This document shows, piece after piece, positions 1-9,217 of a stretch of DNA of 34,231 nt. This DNA is from CAZFBA01 sp964517135 (lineage in GTDB: Bacteria > Cyanobacteriota > Vampirovibrionia > JBFMGH01). The notes below the pieces were generated by a model, which saw only the letters and a program-made list of their open reading frames with translations, did not search any database and had not been told where the DNA came from. A program made the position numbers and the translations under genes. Each line of letters begins with the position of its first letter. Position 1 is the stretch's first letter. Location: NCBI GenBank assembly GCA_964517135.1, contig CAZFBA010000041.1, positions 1 to 34,231 of the forward strand, read 5' to 3'.

Positions 1-8
1 ATATTCTT

Positions 9-187
9 AAGGTCAGTGAATAACTTAAAAATTTTTCGATTTTCAAAACCCAAATACCGCCCACCCTAAAGGAAGACATGGGGTCTCACTCCCAGGCTGC
101 GCCTGCTCGTTCAACCCATATCTTCACTTTTAAAATTTTTGAAAATCGAAAACAGAAAATTGATTGTTATTGTTATGCATTAGTCTT
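9..187. repeat. Family-1 inverted-repeat element, short form (copy A)
   Basis: A dispersed element of about 179 bp with nested inverted repeats at its ends. The outer ends are AAGGTCAGTGAATAAC and the complement of GTTATGCATTAGTCTT; the inner arms read CGATTTTCAAAA on the left and TTTTGAAAATCG on the right. The middle has CCCACCCTAAAGGAAG, GGGGTCTCACTC and a short GC-rich core (AGGCTGCGCCTG), then CTCGTTCAACCCATAT. Further copies lie at 7105-7272, 24259-24501 and 33674-33915. No transposase is coded inside, so a MITE-like or structural intergenic repeat is likely. Confidence 0.85.
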
Positions 188-210
188 TTCTTGAAATTGT
201 CCTCAAAGTC

Positions 211-236
211 AAAAAAAAGCCCCCTTGTCGGGGGTT
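211..236 (-). terminator. Intrinsic terminator, minus strand
   Basis: Read on the minus strand, a C5-GACAA-G5 hairpin is followed directly by eight T residues. It is the first good terminator downstream of the minus-strand gene ending at 647, about 410 bases away, so the transcript may have a long 3' untranslated tail. Confidence 0.65.
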
Positions 237-646
237 AAATCTTTTATGAGAGAGTAGAGAGATTACGGAATTTATTTAGAGGAATTTTTGAGAGGAGAGA
301 GATGAGATTTTGTTTTGAACTTTTTAACTGCCTTGTATTTATATAAAAACAACCAAGCTGGTTTTTGGAACAGTTTGTTAAGAAATATTAAACAAATACC
401 TTTAGAAATTTTTTTGATGGGTTGAGATAACTAATATAAAGGTGTTAAGCAACAGAAGCTAAATAGCCTTGCAATCCACCCGGTATACATCCAGGATTGC
501 CACGCCGGGCTTAAAGCCTTCCATATAATGATGATTGACAACATCAATAGTTTATTGAATGCCTGAATTAGTATTAAATAAAGACTCTATTCGAAGTGGA
601 TTTACAGAATTTGAATTCAAAATGGTATTATTCGTCAACAATCCCC
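237..646. other. Intergenic stretch, no gene seen
   Basis: No convincing reading frame was found on either strand. A good Shine-Dalgarno-like run (GAGGAGAGAG near 290-300) precedes an ATG at 302, but that frame closes after 14 codons. Around 476-512 there is a GC-richer patch with CCCGG and CCGGG arms that looks like a decayed intergenic repeat. Confidence 0.5.
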
Positions 647-1276
647 TTATATCTGGTTAGCAGTAGTAGATACGTTCATCAAGACCTTTGAATTCTTTGT
701 GTTAAGCTCAATTGAGAGTTCACCGTCAGTTATGCTGCTTATGACTGCATAATTTTCTTTTACCTTATTATGCTGTTTTTCTGAGCTGGTTACAGGTACG
801 TGGAGTACTTCTGTGTTTCCCTGTCTGAAAATAACAAATTTATCCTCTCCATTATCCTTATATTCCAGGAGATAGAACCCGGCAGGTATTTGATGATTCT
901 TGCTGTAAACGCTTACTGGCAACCTGAGAAGTGCATAAGGGCTCGGGTTGAGAGGATCCACTTTGGGCTGGTCTTCTTTAACTCTTTCCATTCTTCTTTT
1001 TTGTACATAATCTCTCTGCTTTGGGGTTAAACCATACTTCTCTATAGTTGCTTCAGCATCATCCATTTCTCTGGGCGATATATGACGGGCATTTTCAGGA
1101 TACGAAATGTCTACAGTCCCATAATAAGAATCTTCCTGATAATAATCACTTTCATCCCTGTAAAAATCAAAATAATGAGCCCCTTCATTCAAGTTTGTTG
1201 ATTGAGCCATAATACTTTCAGACATTAAAAATGCCAGCAATATTATAATAACTGTTTTTATTGGTAAATTTATCAT
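647..1276 (-). CDS. Small exported protein of unknown function
   Basis: The 209-residue product opens with a clear Sec-type signal: a lysine at residue 7, a hydrophobic stretch at about 8-22 and a plausible cleavage site after the Ala of ESIMA-Q near residue 24. The mature part is hydrophilic. It begins with an Asp/Tyr/Glu-rich stretch (about 35-60), then a short Lys/Arg-rich helix (QKRRMERVKED), then a likely beta-rich C-terminal half with FVIFRQGNTEVLHVPVT. I recognise no family. The ATG has only a weak Shine-Dalgarno. It is transcribed divergently from the TPR gene at 1418. Periplasmic or surface location is inferred from the signal alone. Confidence 0.7.
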   Translation of the reverse strand: MINLPIKTVIIILLAFLMSESIMAQSTNLNEGAHYFDFYRDESDYYQEDSYYGTVDISYPENARHISPREMDDAEATIEKYGLTPKQRDYVQKRRMERVKEDQPKVDPLNPSPYALLRLPVSVYSKNHQIPAGFYLLEYKDNGEDKFVIFRQGNTEVLHVPVTSSEKQHNKVKENYAVISSITDGELSIELNTKNSKVLMNVSTTANQI

Positions 1277-1417
1277 ATTTACAGATCAACTTTTTTGTGA
1301 CTCTATATTTAAAGTATACTTATCCTTGCCGGTGCAGGCAATTTAATAAACAAATTATAACAACTATGTAAAAATGAAAAATGCCTGCTGTGTAGATACT
1401 TTGATTGTTTAATTAAC

Positions 1418-2692
1418 ATGGATCCAAACATAATACAACTAGGATTAATTATAATTGCCTTAATATTGCTGATATTCTCAGTTATGGTTATAATATCAGC
1501 GTTAAAGCCTCTTAATGCTAAGAATATGAAGCAAAAATTATCTACTGCCCAGGTAAAAGAGGCTCATGAGCTTGAAATAATTGATAAAGAGAAAGACCCT
1601 GTGAAAAAAGCAGATGCATTGCTTGCTAAAAACAAGTCCCATGAAGCTATTAATGCATTGAAAGAGGCTGCCAGACACGATACAGACAACATTAAGATCT
1701 ATAGAAAACTCGCTAACATCTATAAAAACCAGTCCAGAATAGATGACCTGATAGCACAGTATAAAGTGATACTGGAACTTGAACCATCTGACGGAGAAGT
1801 GCGTAAAGACCTTGCAAATATGTATATCAAGAAAAATAAACATTCTCAGGCTTTAGAGCATCTGAAAATATTGATGAATAAAGACCTTTATTACGAAGAT
1901 GCCTGCCTTAAAACAGGACAAATTCAAAAACAACAAAAAAAATTTCAGGAAGCAAGGGCCACCTTTGAGCAGGTTCTATCAATTAATCCTAATAACAAAG
2001 AGGCTAAATTTCACCTGGCCATGGTGCTTGAGGTCTTGAAAGATTTTGAAAAAGCTGTCCTGGTCTATAAAGATCTTTTAAACTATGATACTGGCAGCAG
2101 TAAAGTAAAAGAACACCTTGCCGCTGCTCTATGCAATCACGGAGTAAACTGCTTTCAGAATAATGATGTGCCAGGAGCTATGAAATATTATGAAGAAGCC
2201 CTGAAATATGATGACACTAATCCTGATATATACTATAATTTAGGGAAATCATACTACCATAATAACCAGTACTCAAAGGCTATTGAATATTTTAATAAGG
2301 CATCAAATATAAACCCTGAGGATCTTGACCTTATGATAGCCATGGCTAATACGCTTGATGCAATGGGAGATGTGAAAGCATCTCTGAAAAAGTTTAGAGA
2401 TGCGCTTAACATTAACCCTGATGATGCCAGAGTTCATTGTGCATACGGTGCAGCACTAGGCAGCAATGGAGATATTGAAGGAGCTATAAGAGAACTAGAA
2501 GAAGCTGTACGCTGTGATCCTTCTTATGACGAGGCCCATTATAATCTGGGTGTCGCTTATGAGGCATCAGGAAGAATTGGCGAAGCTATCGATCAATATC
2601 AGGCAACTATAGATTGCACTCCAAACCATTATGAGGCTATTTCAAATCTCGAAGCTATTCAGCAAGAAATGAACAGTGCAGAAGAAGAATAA
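1418..2692 (+). CDS. Membrane-anchored TPR-repeat protein
   Basis: The 424-residue product has one N-terminal hydrophobic helix (about residues 5-28, LGLIIIALILLIFSVMVII) followed by a charged linker and roughly ten 34-residue tetratricopeptide repeats from about residue 70 to 415. Typical TPR positions are visible, as in YYNLGKSYYHNNQYSKAIEY and AHYNLGVAYEASGRIGEAID. It should act as a membrane-tethered scaffold for protein-protein contacts. The layout (single TM, then TPR array) resembles LapB/YciM, but the C-terminal rubredoxin-like cysteines of LapB are absent, so no gene name is given. The ATG lacks a strong ribosome-binding site. The gene runs convergently into priA with a one-base gap. 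Confidence 0.85.
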   Translation: MDPNIIQLGLIIIALILLIFSVMVIISALKPLNAKNMKQKLSTAQVKEAHELEIIDKEKDPVKKADALLAKNKSHEAINALKEAARHDTDNIKIYRKLANIYKNQSRIDDLIAQYKVILELEPSDGEVRKDLANMYIKKNKHSQALEHLKILMNKDLYYEDACLKTGQIQKQQKKFQEARATFEQVLSINPNNKEAKFHLAMVLEVLKDFEKAVLVYKDLLNYDTGSSKVKEHLAAALCNHGVNCFQNNDVPGAMKYYEEALKYDDTNPDIYYNLGKSYYHNNQYSKAIEYFNKASNINPEDLDLMIAMANTLDAMGDVKASLKKFRDALNINPDDARVHCAYGAALGSNGDIEGAIRELEEAVRCDPSYDEAHYNLGVAYEASGRIGEAIDQYQATIDCTPNHYEAISNLEAIQQEMNSAEEE

Positions 2693-2693
2693 C

Positions 2694-5150
2694 CTAAAGC
2701 ATATTCAAAGGATCAATATCTACAGTAATTTTGACATCTTTTGCAGTGTAGTTTTTAAGTATGCCAGTAATTAGAGAGTGCCCGTGTGTTGATAAAAGGT
2801 TTTTAATAAGTATCTGAATCCTGAAGCGATTTTGAATCTTTGGAATAATACACTCTGCCGGGCCGAGGATCTCAATTTTTTCTGATAAATCAGCAAAGTT
2901 TTTAAACAGAATGTCTGAAAGCCTCATAGCTTCAGCAAAAGCCAGAGCATAGTCGTCAGAGGTAATTATAACTCTTATAAGCTGACTGAACGGCGGATAG
3001 TTATACTTTTCCCGCTCAAGAATTTCAAAAGCATAGAAAGAAAAATAATCCTGTTTTTGTGCGCATAGAATGGGGTAAATATCAGGTGAATAGCTTTGAA
3101 ATATTACTTTCCCCGGAACTTCTCCTCTGCCTGACCTGCCGGCAACCTGAGTAAGGAGCTGAAACCCTCTTTCCATAGATCTGTAATCAGGAAAAGTAAA
3201 AGAGCTATCAGATGCAAGCACACCAACAAGGGTTACGTTATGCAGATCAAGGCCTTTTGCAACCATCTGGGTTCCAATGAGTATATCAGCTTTGCCAGCT
3301 GCAAAATCATCTATAATATCGTAATGAGCTTCTTTTTTAGTAGTAACATCACTATCAAGCCTTAAAACACGGGCTTCAGAGAATTTACGGATAACCTCCT
3401 GTTCAACCCGCTGGGTGCCTGTGCCATAGTGCTTAATATAAGGGCTCTCACACTCAGGGCATTTTTCGTAGGTATTAATCTTATAATTACAGTAATGACA
3501 GCGCAATTGGCTGGCAGATTGGTGATATATCAGCGGTATAGAGCAATTTTTACATTCAGCTACATATCCGCACGCCCGGCAGAAAATATAGGTTGTAAAG
3601 CCTCTGCGATTAATTAACAGTATTATTTGTTGTTGATGTTTCAATCTTTCCTGAATTTCATAGCTAAGGGTTCTTGAAAAGATAGATTTGTTACCGATTT
3701 CAAGTTCTCGCTTCATGTCAATAATGCTGATATCTGCCATTGGACGCTTTTCTATACGATAAGGCAGAGTAAGAACCCTGTTATTGTTAGTGGCCCTGTA
3801 ATATGTTCCAACATCAGGGGTGGCAGAACCAAGTATAACCTTTGCACCAAAGCGTCTAGCTCTTTCAATAGCAACTTCTCTGGCATGATAGCGAGGAGAA
3901 GGATTGTCTTGCTTGTATGCTGACTCATGTTCTTCGTCAATAATAATTAGCCCTGGGTTTTTAGCCGGAGCAAAAACTGCTGATCTTGCCCCTAAAATAA
4001 CTTTTATTTCTCCTGAGTGAATTTTTTTCCAGCTGTCAAGCCTTTCTCCTGTTGAAAGACTGCTATGCCAGATTCCTACAATTTCTGCCCCAAATCGTGC
4101 AATCATACGGGCTGATATTTGAGAGGTAAGTGTTATTTCAGGCACCAGATAAATAGCTGATTTGCCTTCTTTGAGAATTTTTTCTATTGCTTGAAAGTAT
4201 ACTTCTGTTTTTCCTGATCCGGTGACGCCATAAAGCATTACAGGTTCTGTAGCATCTTTATTTTCAAGGTCTTTTTTTATGTAATCAAGTGCTTTTTTCT
4301 GTTCTTCTGTCAGTGTAAATTTTTTATCGGGTTTTATTGAAGCGTATCGCTGGAGTGGGTTTCTGTATTCCTGTATTTCTATTATTTCGACATTACCGGC
4401 ACTTTCCAGCTTTTTTAGTGTAGGCCTGGTTGTTCTGGCCAACTTTAAAAAATCTTTCACTGGAATAGTTGTATCTTCGTAGCTTTTAAAAGCATCCAAG
4501 ATGGTAAGGTGTCTCTTGTTTTGCGTATCAGCATTCAAAAACTTAACATGTTCAATCAGCCTGGGCTTTGACCTGCCGGTGTTGACAATGTTTCTAATAA
4601 AAATATACTCTTTATTTTTAAGGTTTCTTAACAGTGAATAGAGCCTGTTTCTGGCTATTTTAGTCTTATGGCCAATAGTAGAAGGACCAAGTTCAGCTTT
4701 TTTCGAGTTTATCAAAATTGCTATAATCTTTTTTTCATCGGAATTAAGTTTTTCAATATCAGCATCTTCGATCTTTTTAGCGAGTTGAACCACTCTTTTA
4801 GTTGAAGACCATAGCCCTGAAGGTATTGCAGCGGATAAAGCAGAAACAATTCCGCAGGCATAATAGTTTGAGACCCATTCAATAAACTTCAGGTATTCCA
4901 GGTCAAATAAAGGTTCATCATCAAGTATATCAAAGATAGACTTAAGCTTAATATTGTCAGGAATATAGTCTGTAAAACCAACTATATAACCAAAAACAGG
5001 ATCCTGTTTGCCAAAAGGGACTGAAACAGGGAGTCCAATACCAACCCTATCTCTTAATTCTTCCGGTATAGAATAAGAGAAAGTTCTCATGTTAAGTTCT
5101 ATGGCAGGTATATCAACAATTACCTGGGCATATTTTTGTTTCACAGTCAT
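2694..5150 (-). CDS. priA: Primosomal protein N' (PriA helicase)
   Basis: This 818-residue superfamily-2 DNA helicase reloads the replisome at stalled forks. It has an N-terminal DNA-binding region (about 1-100), a Walker A motif GVTGSGKTEVYF (near 310), a DEEH Walker B box in IIIDEEHESAYKQD and the helicase motif GSATPD. A zinc-binding insertion has paired cysteines: CRACGYVAECKNC, then CHYCNYK and CPEC. Motifs V-VI appear as IGTQMVAKGLD and QVAGRSGRG. The length is somewhat above the usual 730-800 residues because of a linker at about 100-260. It converges with the TPR gene. No partner gene (coaBC, rpoZ, def) sits directly beside it. Confidence 0.97.
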   Translation of the reverse strand: MTVKQKYAQVIVDIPAIELNMRTFSYSIPEELRDRVGIGLPVSVPFGKQDPVFGYIVGFTDYIPDNIKLKSIFDILDDEPLFDLEYLKFIEWVSNYYACGIVSALSAAIPSGLWSSTKRVVQLAKKIEDADIEKLNSDEKKIIAILINSKKAELGPSTIGHKTKIARNRLYSLLRNLKNKEYIFIRNIVNTGRSKPRLIEHVKFLNADTQNKRHLTILDAFKSYEDTTIPVKDFLKLARTTRPTLKKLESAGNVEIIEIQEYRNPLQRYASIKPDKKFTLTEEQKKALDYIKKDLENKDATEPVMLYGVTGSGKTEVYFQAIEKILKEGKSAIYLVPEITLTSQISARMIARFGAEIVGIWHSSLSTGERLDSWKKIHSGEIKVILGARSAVFAPAKNPGLIIIDEEHESAYKQDNPSPRYHAREVAIERARRFGAKVILGSATPDVGTYYRATNNNRVLTLPYRIEKRPMADISIIDMKRELEIGNKSIFSRTLSYEIQERLKHQQQIILLINRRGFTTYIFCRACGYVAECKNCSIPLIYHQSASQLRCHYCNYKINTYEKCPECESPYIKHYGTGTQRVEQEVIRKFSEARVLRLDSDVTTKKEAHYDIIDDFAAGKADILIGTQMVAKGLDLHNVTLVGVLASDSSFTFPDYRSMERGFQLLTQVAGRSGRGEVPGKVIFQSYSPDIYPILCAQKQDYFSFYAFEILEREKYNYPPFSQLIRVIITSDDYALAFAEAMRLSDILFKNFADLSEKIEILGPAECIIPKIQNRFRIQILIKNLLSTHGHSLITGILKNYTAKDVKITVDIDPLNML

Positions 5151-5402
5151 TTAAAAACCACTTTGCATAATTTTATCATCCTGATGCCTTTTATAGTCTG
5201 CTGGCAAACATTCTGATAACCAGAAATAAAACCCGAAATCATCCTTTTAAATATAAGTTAACACTAATCAGAAGAAAAATAAAAAAATCTTTTCATAATG
5301 GTAAATATAAATTACAATGAACATTAGTGCGGTCATTGTAGAATGTAAATGCATTAAGAACCCCGGCAGGGTTGATTCAAGAAATAGAAATGTGGATAGA
5401 TA

Positions 5403-5984
5403 ATGATAATTGTTATTGACAACTATGACTCATTTACTTATAACCTTGTGCAGTACCTCGGTGAACTAGGACAATCTCTTGAGGTTTACCGCAATGATGC
5501 TATAACACTGGAAGAAGTTGAAAAGATTTCTCCCTCGCATATTTTGCTATCTCCTGGGCCTTCAACTCCTTCAACAGCAAGAATTTCAAATGATATTGTC
5601 AGAGAATTAAAAGGCAAATATCCCATTCTTGGTGTGTGTCTAGGGCATCAATGTATTGGTGAAAACTTTGGTGCAAAGGTTGTTAGAGCTCCTTATTTAA
5701 TGCATGGCAAAGTATCAACAATATTTTTTAACGACAATGAACCTATGTATGCCGGTATTAGACAGGGTTTTACTGCTACAAGGTATCATTCACTCATTAT
5801 AGATAGAGAGTCAATTGATAATACACCACTTGAAATTACTTCATGGACAGATGATGGCATTGTTATGGGAGTCAGACATAAAGAATACAGTAACCTTGTA
5901 GGTGTTCAATTTCATCCTGAGTCAATATTAACTGATTATGGTCATCAATTACTTGAAAATTTTCTTTATATGAAAGGGCTATGA
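5403..5984 (+). CDS. trpG: Anthranilate/aminodeoxychorismate synthase glutamine amidotransferase
   Basis: This 193-residue class I glutamine amidotransferase supplies ammonia to the chorismate-amination subunit (TrpE or PabB). The N-terminus IDNYDSFTYNLVQYLGELG is diagnostic. The catalytic triad is visible: Cys79 in GVCLGHQ, and His171 and Glu173 in GVQFHPES. The oxyanion motif SPGPSTP is also present. Many bacteria use one such subunit for both tryptophan and folate, so trpG versus pabA cannot be settled from sequence. The downstream trpD favours tryptophan. The stop is separated from the trpD start by one base. No trpE, trpC, trpF or trpBA is in the window. No T-box or leader-peptide attenuator was recognised upstream. 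Confidence 0.93.
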   Translation: MIIVIDNYDSFTYNLVQYLGELGQSLEVYRNDAITLEEVEKISPSHILLSPGPSTPSTARISNDIVRELKGKYPILGVCLGHQCIGENFGAKVVRAPYLMHGKVSTIFFNDNEPMYAGIRQGFTATRYHSLIIDRESIDNTPLEITSWTDDGIVMGVRHKEYSNLVGVQFHPESILTDYGHQLLENFLYMKGL

Positions 5985-5985
5985 G

Positions 5986-7014
5986 TTGATAAAGCGGCTT
6001 ATTGCAAAAGCAAGTAATAAACAGAATCTTACTATTGCTGAAGCCTACCAGGCTTTAAGTTATTTCACAGGTACAGAAGCTACTGATGCTCAGATAGCAG
6101 CATTATTGATGGCTCTAAAAATGAAAGGTGAGACAGTAGATGAATTAACAGGCTTTGCCTGTGCCATGAGAGAAAAAGCTTTGCCTGTAAAATATACTTC
6201 TCATGAGGTTTTTGACTGCTGCGGCACTGGTGGAGATCTTGCTTCAACAATCAATGTTTCAACAGCGTCAGCTATTGTTGCTGCTGCGTGCGGGGTATAT
6301 ATTGCAAAGCACTCTAACAAGAGTATTACCAGTATGTGTGGCAGTTCAGATGTCCTTCAAGAGCTTGGTATACCTTTATGTGTAGAAGCCAATCATGTTT
6401 ACAATCAACTTGATACAAGCAATATTGCATTTCTTCATGCCCCTAGCTTCCACAACTCAACAAAAAGAGTTGCAGGTATACGCAAAGAACTTGGCACCAG
6501 GACGATTTTCAATTTACTGGGCCCTCTTACAAACCCTGTTATGCCAGATGGGCAACTGCTGGGGGTAAGCAGTCCTGAGCTGTGTTCTATTGTGATAGAA
6601 GTTCTGAAAAACCTCAAAACAAAACGTGCTTTGGTTGTTTGTGCCTCCAGGCCCCGCCTTGATGAGTTAAGTATTGCTGGCCCAACAATGGTTTATGAAC
6701 TTGATAGAGATAATATTTCTTCTTATGAACTTAACCCGGAGGATGCCGGTATTCAAAGAGCTTCTATAGATAAAGTTAAAGGATCAGATCCGGCGGCCAA
6801 TGCAGTCATTATAAATGATATACTGGAATCAAAGATAACAGACGCCAGAAGGGATATTGTTTTATTAAACGCCGGGGCTCTATTATATATAGCCGGCAAA
6901 GCAGGATCCATTAAAGAAGGTGTAAATATCGCAGCTGTAGCTGTGAAAACAGGCAAAGCATACGAGAAGCTGTTAATATTGCAGTCTGATACTCTTTTTT
7001 CAAAAAATAGATAG
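5986..7014 (+). CDS. trpD: Anthranilate phosphoribosyltransferase
   Basis: This 342-residue enzyme joins anthranilate to PRPP, the second step of tryptophan synthesis. Family motifs are in order: CGTGGD for PRPP binding (near residue 79), NVSTASAIVAAACGV, KHSNKSITSMCGSSDVLQ (usually KHGNR in relatives), LHAPSFH, RKELGTRTIFNLLGPLTNP and the metal-binding DEL. The start is TTG one base after the trpG stop. The ATG overlapping the trpG stop closes after two codons, so TTG with coupling to trpG is the best choice. The length matches the family. A family-1 repeat element begins 91 bases downstream. Confidence 0.95.
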   Translation: MIKRLIAKASNKQNLTIAEAYQALSYFTGTEATDAQIAALLMALKMKGETVDELTGFACAMREKALPVKYTSHEVFDCCGTGGDLASTINVSTASAIVAAACGVYIAKHSNKSITSMCGSSDVLQELGIPLCVEANHVYNQLDTSNIAFLHAPSFHNSTKRVAGIRKELGTRTIFNLLGPLTNPVMPDGQLLGVSSPELCSIVIEVLKNLKTKRALVVCASRPRLDELSIAGPTMVYELDRDNISSYELNPEDAGIQRASIDKVKGSDPAANAVIINDILESKITDARRDIVLLNAGALLYIAGKAGSIKEGVNIAAVAVKTGKAYEKLLILQSDTLFSKNR

Positions 7015-7104
7015 ACAACATTTTGTTGACTAATTTGGATATTCTGAGAATTTATATTATTTATCAGGTTGCAATCATTTTGAAAAGCCTGTTTTAACCA
7101 GAGA

Positions 7105-7272
7105 AAGATCAGTGCATAACTTAAAAAATTTTCGATTTTCAAAACCCAAATCCCGCCCACCCTAAAGGAAGGCTTGGGGTCTCACTCACAGGCTGTGCCT
7201 GCTCGTTCAACCCATATTTTTACTTTTAAAATTTTTGAAAATCGCTATATGTTCTGCTTATACACTGATCTT
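7105..7272. repeat. Family-1 inverted-repeat element, short form (copy B)
   Basis: About 168 bp. The outer ends are AAGATCAGTGCATAAC and the complement of CTTATACACTGATCTT, which match at 14 of 16 positions, the best-preserved pair in the window. The inner CGATTTTCAAAA/TTTTGAAAATCG arms and the central CACCCTAAAGGAAG block match copy A. The core is the short version (CAGGCTGTGCCTG). It lies in the gap after trpD. Confidence 0.85.
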
Positions 7273-7613
7273 AATAGGGTTTTGGGCTCTCTGAATAACT
7301 TGTATGTTTATATTATTGGTTTTAAATTTGTTCAAATGTATAATTAAGTTTGATATTAGACAGAATAAGGCAGTACTGAATTATCATTTTAAAAACTTCT
7401 AAGTTCTCAGATTCAAGAAATTAGTGCCTGGGTCGAAAAAATTTAACCTGATAGTCAAAATAATAGTAAATTTTATATTATTTTTAGGTAAAAAATCTTT
7501 AATGTTTAAGAAAAATAGTTTATTCTTAAAGTATAGCAGGCTTTACTAAGATCTGAAGAGAAAAATCAGGCAATTATAGTGATTTACAATGATACTGGCA
7601 GGGTCATTAAATA
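7273..7613. other. AT-rich intergenic stretch before the HD-GYP gene
   Basis: No gene was found. About 20 bases at 7399-7418 (AGATTCAAGAAATTAGTG) recur in reverse orientation near 30203-30222, which hints at another scattered repeat. The promoter of the following gene must lie here, but no clear -35/-10 pair stands out. Confidence 0.4.
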
Positions 7614-8345
7614 TTGACATCAACTGAACAAAATAATAATTTTCATAAGATAAACTGCTGTCTGGCTAAAGAAACAGTTTATACAGTTGTTGAAAGTATA
7701 AAAATGTTTATACTTTCAATAGAAAACGAAGCAGAAGTAGACCTCAATGGGCTTCTTGAGACCAGAGACATTCTATTAAAAGAAGTACAGGATAAAGCTT
7801 CAAAGCTAAACAGCCTGAGAGAAATCAGGATAGATGAACATTATCACATATCTCACAATATTAATGTCGCCAGCATAGCAACAATACTGGGTGTAAAAAT
7901 AGGCCTTAAGCAGGATGAATTGAAGCTTTTAATGCTTGCGGGCCTGGTTCATGATGTAGGTAAGATTAAAATACCTATTCAAATTCTCTTAAAGCCTGAT
8001 AAGCTTACATCAAAAGAGTTTGAACTCGTAAAGCTGCATGTTCCGCTGGGGTATAAGATAGTCAAAGATGAAATAGGGCTCCATAAGACGGTATGCAGAA
8101 CCGTTATGGAACATCATGAACGCTATGATGGTTCAGGTTATCCAAGAAGACTTTCAGGACACGACCAGCACCAGTTTTCACAAATCATTGCTGTTGCAGA
8201 CATCTTCGATGCTCTTTCTTCTAACAGGGTTTATGCAAAACCTAAAACGCCAGCCGAAATAGTTAAAGAGATGCTTGCGGTCAGCTATGCCTTTAACCCT
8301 CTCATATTGCACACTTTGATTCATATGATCAGGTTCAGCATCTAA
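7614..8345 (+). CDS. HD-GYP domain protein (likely cyclic-di-GMP phosphodiesterase)
   Basis: The 243-residue product carries the HD-GYP signature. It has His81, the HD pair at 113-114 in LVHDVGKIKIP, a KPDKLTSKEFELVKLHV block, HHERYDGSGYP with the GYP triplet, and VADIFDALSSNRVYAKP. Family members hydrolyse cyclic di-GMP at a di- or tri-metal centre. The N-terminal 70 residues hold no recognisable sensor, REC or membrane segment, so the protein is probably cytosolic. The start shown is TTG; an internal ATG at residue 31 is an alternative and would leave the domain intact. The gene stands alone between intergenic regions. Confidence 0.88.
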   Translation: MTSTEQNNNFHKINCCLAKETVYTVVESIKMFILSIENEAEVDLNGLLETRDILLKEVQDKASKLNSLREIRIDEHYHISHNINVASIATILGVKIGLKQDELKLLMLAGLVHDVGKIKIPIQILLKPDKLTSKEFELVKLHVPLGYKIVKDEIGLHKTVCRTVMEHHERYDGSGYPRRLSGHDQHQFSQIIAVADIFDALSSNRVYAKPKTPAEIVKEMLAVSYAFNPLILHTLIHMIRFSI

Positions 8346-8500
8346 TCAAATCATTAATTTTTTTATATATATTTCATTTGATGATGTTAATAAACCGTTA
8401 TCGTACTATAATAAAAGTCATTGCATAACTCAAAATCCAGAAATATGTTTAGTTGTGCCTTAGTATATATCACAGCGGATATTAAACAGACAGTTGAAAT

Positions 8501-9217
8501 ATGAAAACCAAACTCTTAAAAAAAGATAGACGGGCTGAACCTGCCCCACTTGAGAATAAAATGTTTTTTATTGGCATTTCTTTAGGGGAAAATAACACCG
8601 CAGAAACCAGTGCTGTTGTATTAAATCGTAATCTTGACCTTTTAAAAGTTGAAAAACTCTTTACGAATTATGATATTGAGGTCTTTCTAAAAAACTTTCC
8701 AGGAACCTATGACTCAGTTATATGTATGTCACTACCCCTGAATGCTATTGAAATTGAAAGCAAATGGAGAAGAGAAGAGAAAGATATACACGCTTTTAAG
8801 CTCTATAACAGTTCTGAAGATATGTTCTGGGCTGACAGGTTTTCTGAAAGGGGCAAAGAAATCTTTGAGACACTTAAAATAACAGGGCATTCAATATATC
8901 GGTATCACATACCTCTTTCCAAGATAAGGCTTAATCTTATGCCACCGTTTAAAATGCGCTCACAGCCTGGTTGCAAGTATCTGCAAACAGTCATTAAAGA
9001 TAGACTGTCAGTAAACAATCTTCCCAGTAACCTGATACCTATAGCAGCACTTGATGCAGTTATTGGCGGTTATACCGGATGGCTTATGGCTACTGACAAG
9101 CAAGGGTCAGGTTATGAGTATATAGATGATTATCTTGATCAGAAAGTAGTTTTGCCCCTCAAAATTAATCCGAGACCGGTTGATGATCAGGAAGTTAAGA
9201 AAAAGAAGAAGAAATGA
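8501..9217 (+). CDS. DUF429-like protein (possible RNase H-fold)
   Basis: The 238-residue product reads like a distant DUF429 member. It has a first beta-strand FIGISLGENN where the fold usually has an Asp, a YDSVICMSLPLNAIE strand, a middle segment with RLNLMPPFKMR, and a late helix LIPIAALDAVIGGYTGWLMA resembling the DUF429 helix with a conserved Asp-Ala pair. It ends in a Lys-rich tail (KKKKKK). No catalytic assignment is justified. The stop overlaps the next gene's ATG by four bases, so it is translationally coupled to the DUF58 gene. The Shine-Dalgarno is weak. The family call is tentative. Confidence 0.55.
   Translation: MKTKLLKKDRRAEPAPLENKMFFIGISLGENNTAETSAVVLNRNLDLLKVEKLFTNYDIEVFLKNFPGTYDSVICMSLPLNAIEIESKWRREEKDIHAFKLYNSSEDMFWADRFSERGKEIFETLKITGHSIYRYHIPLSKIRLNLMPPFKMRSQPGCKYLQTVIKDRLSVNNLPSNLIPIAALDAVIGGYTGWLMATDKQGSGYEYIDDYLDQKVVLPLKINPRPVDDQEVKKKKKK

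Noticed and set aside
290..346. Small plus-strand gene after a strong Shine-Dalgarno-like run
   Set aside because: The frame is only 14 codons with no other support.
5151..5402. T-box or tryptophan attenuator before trpG
   Set aside because: No T-box sequence, Trp-rich leader peptide or terminator/antiterminator pair was found; only an AT-rich spacer.
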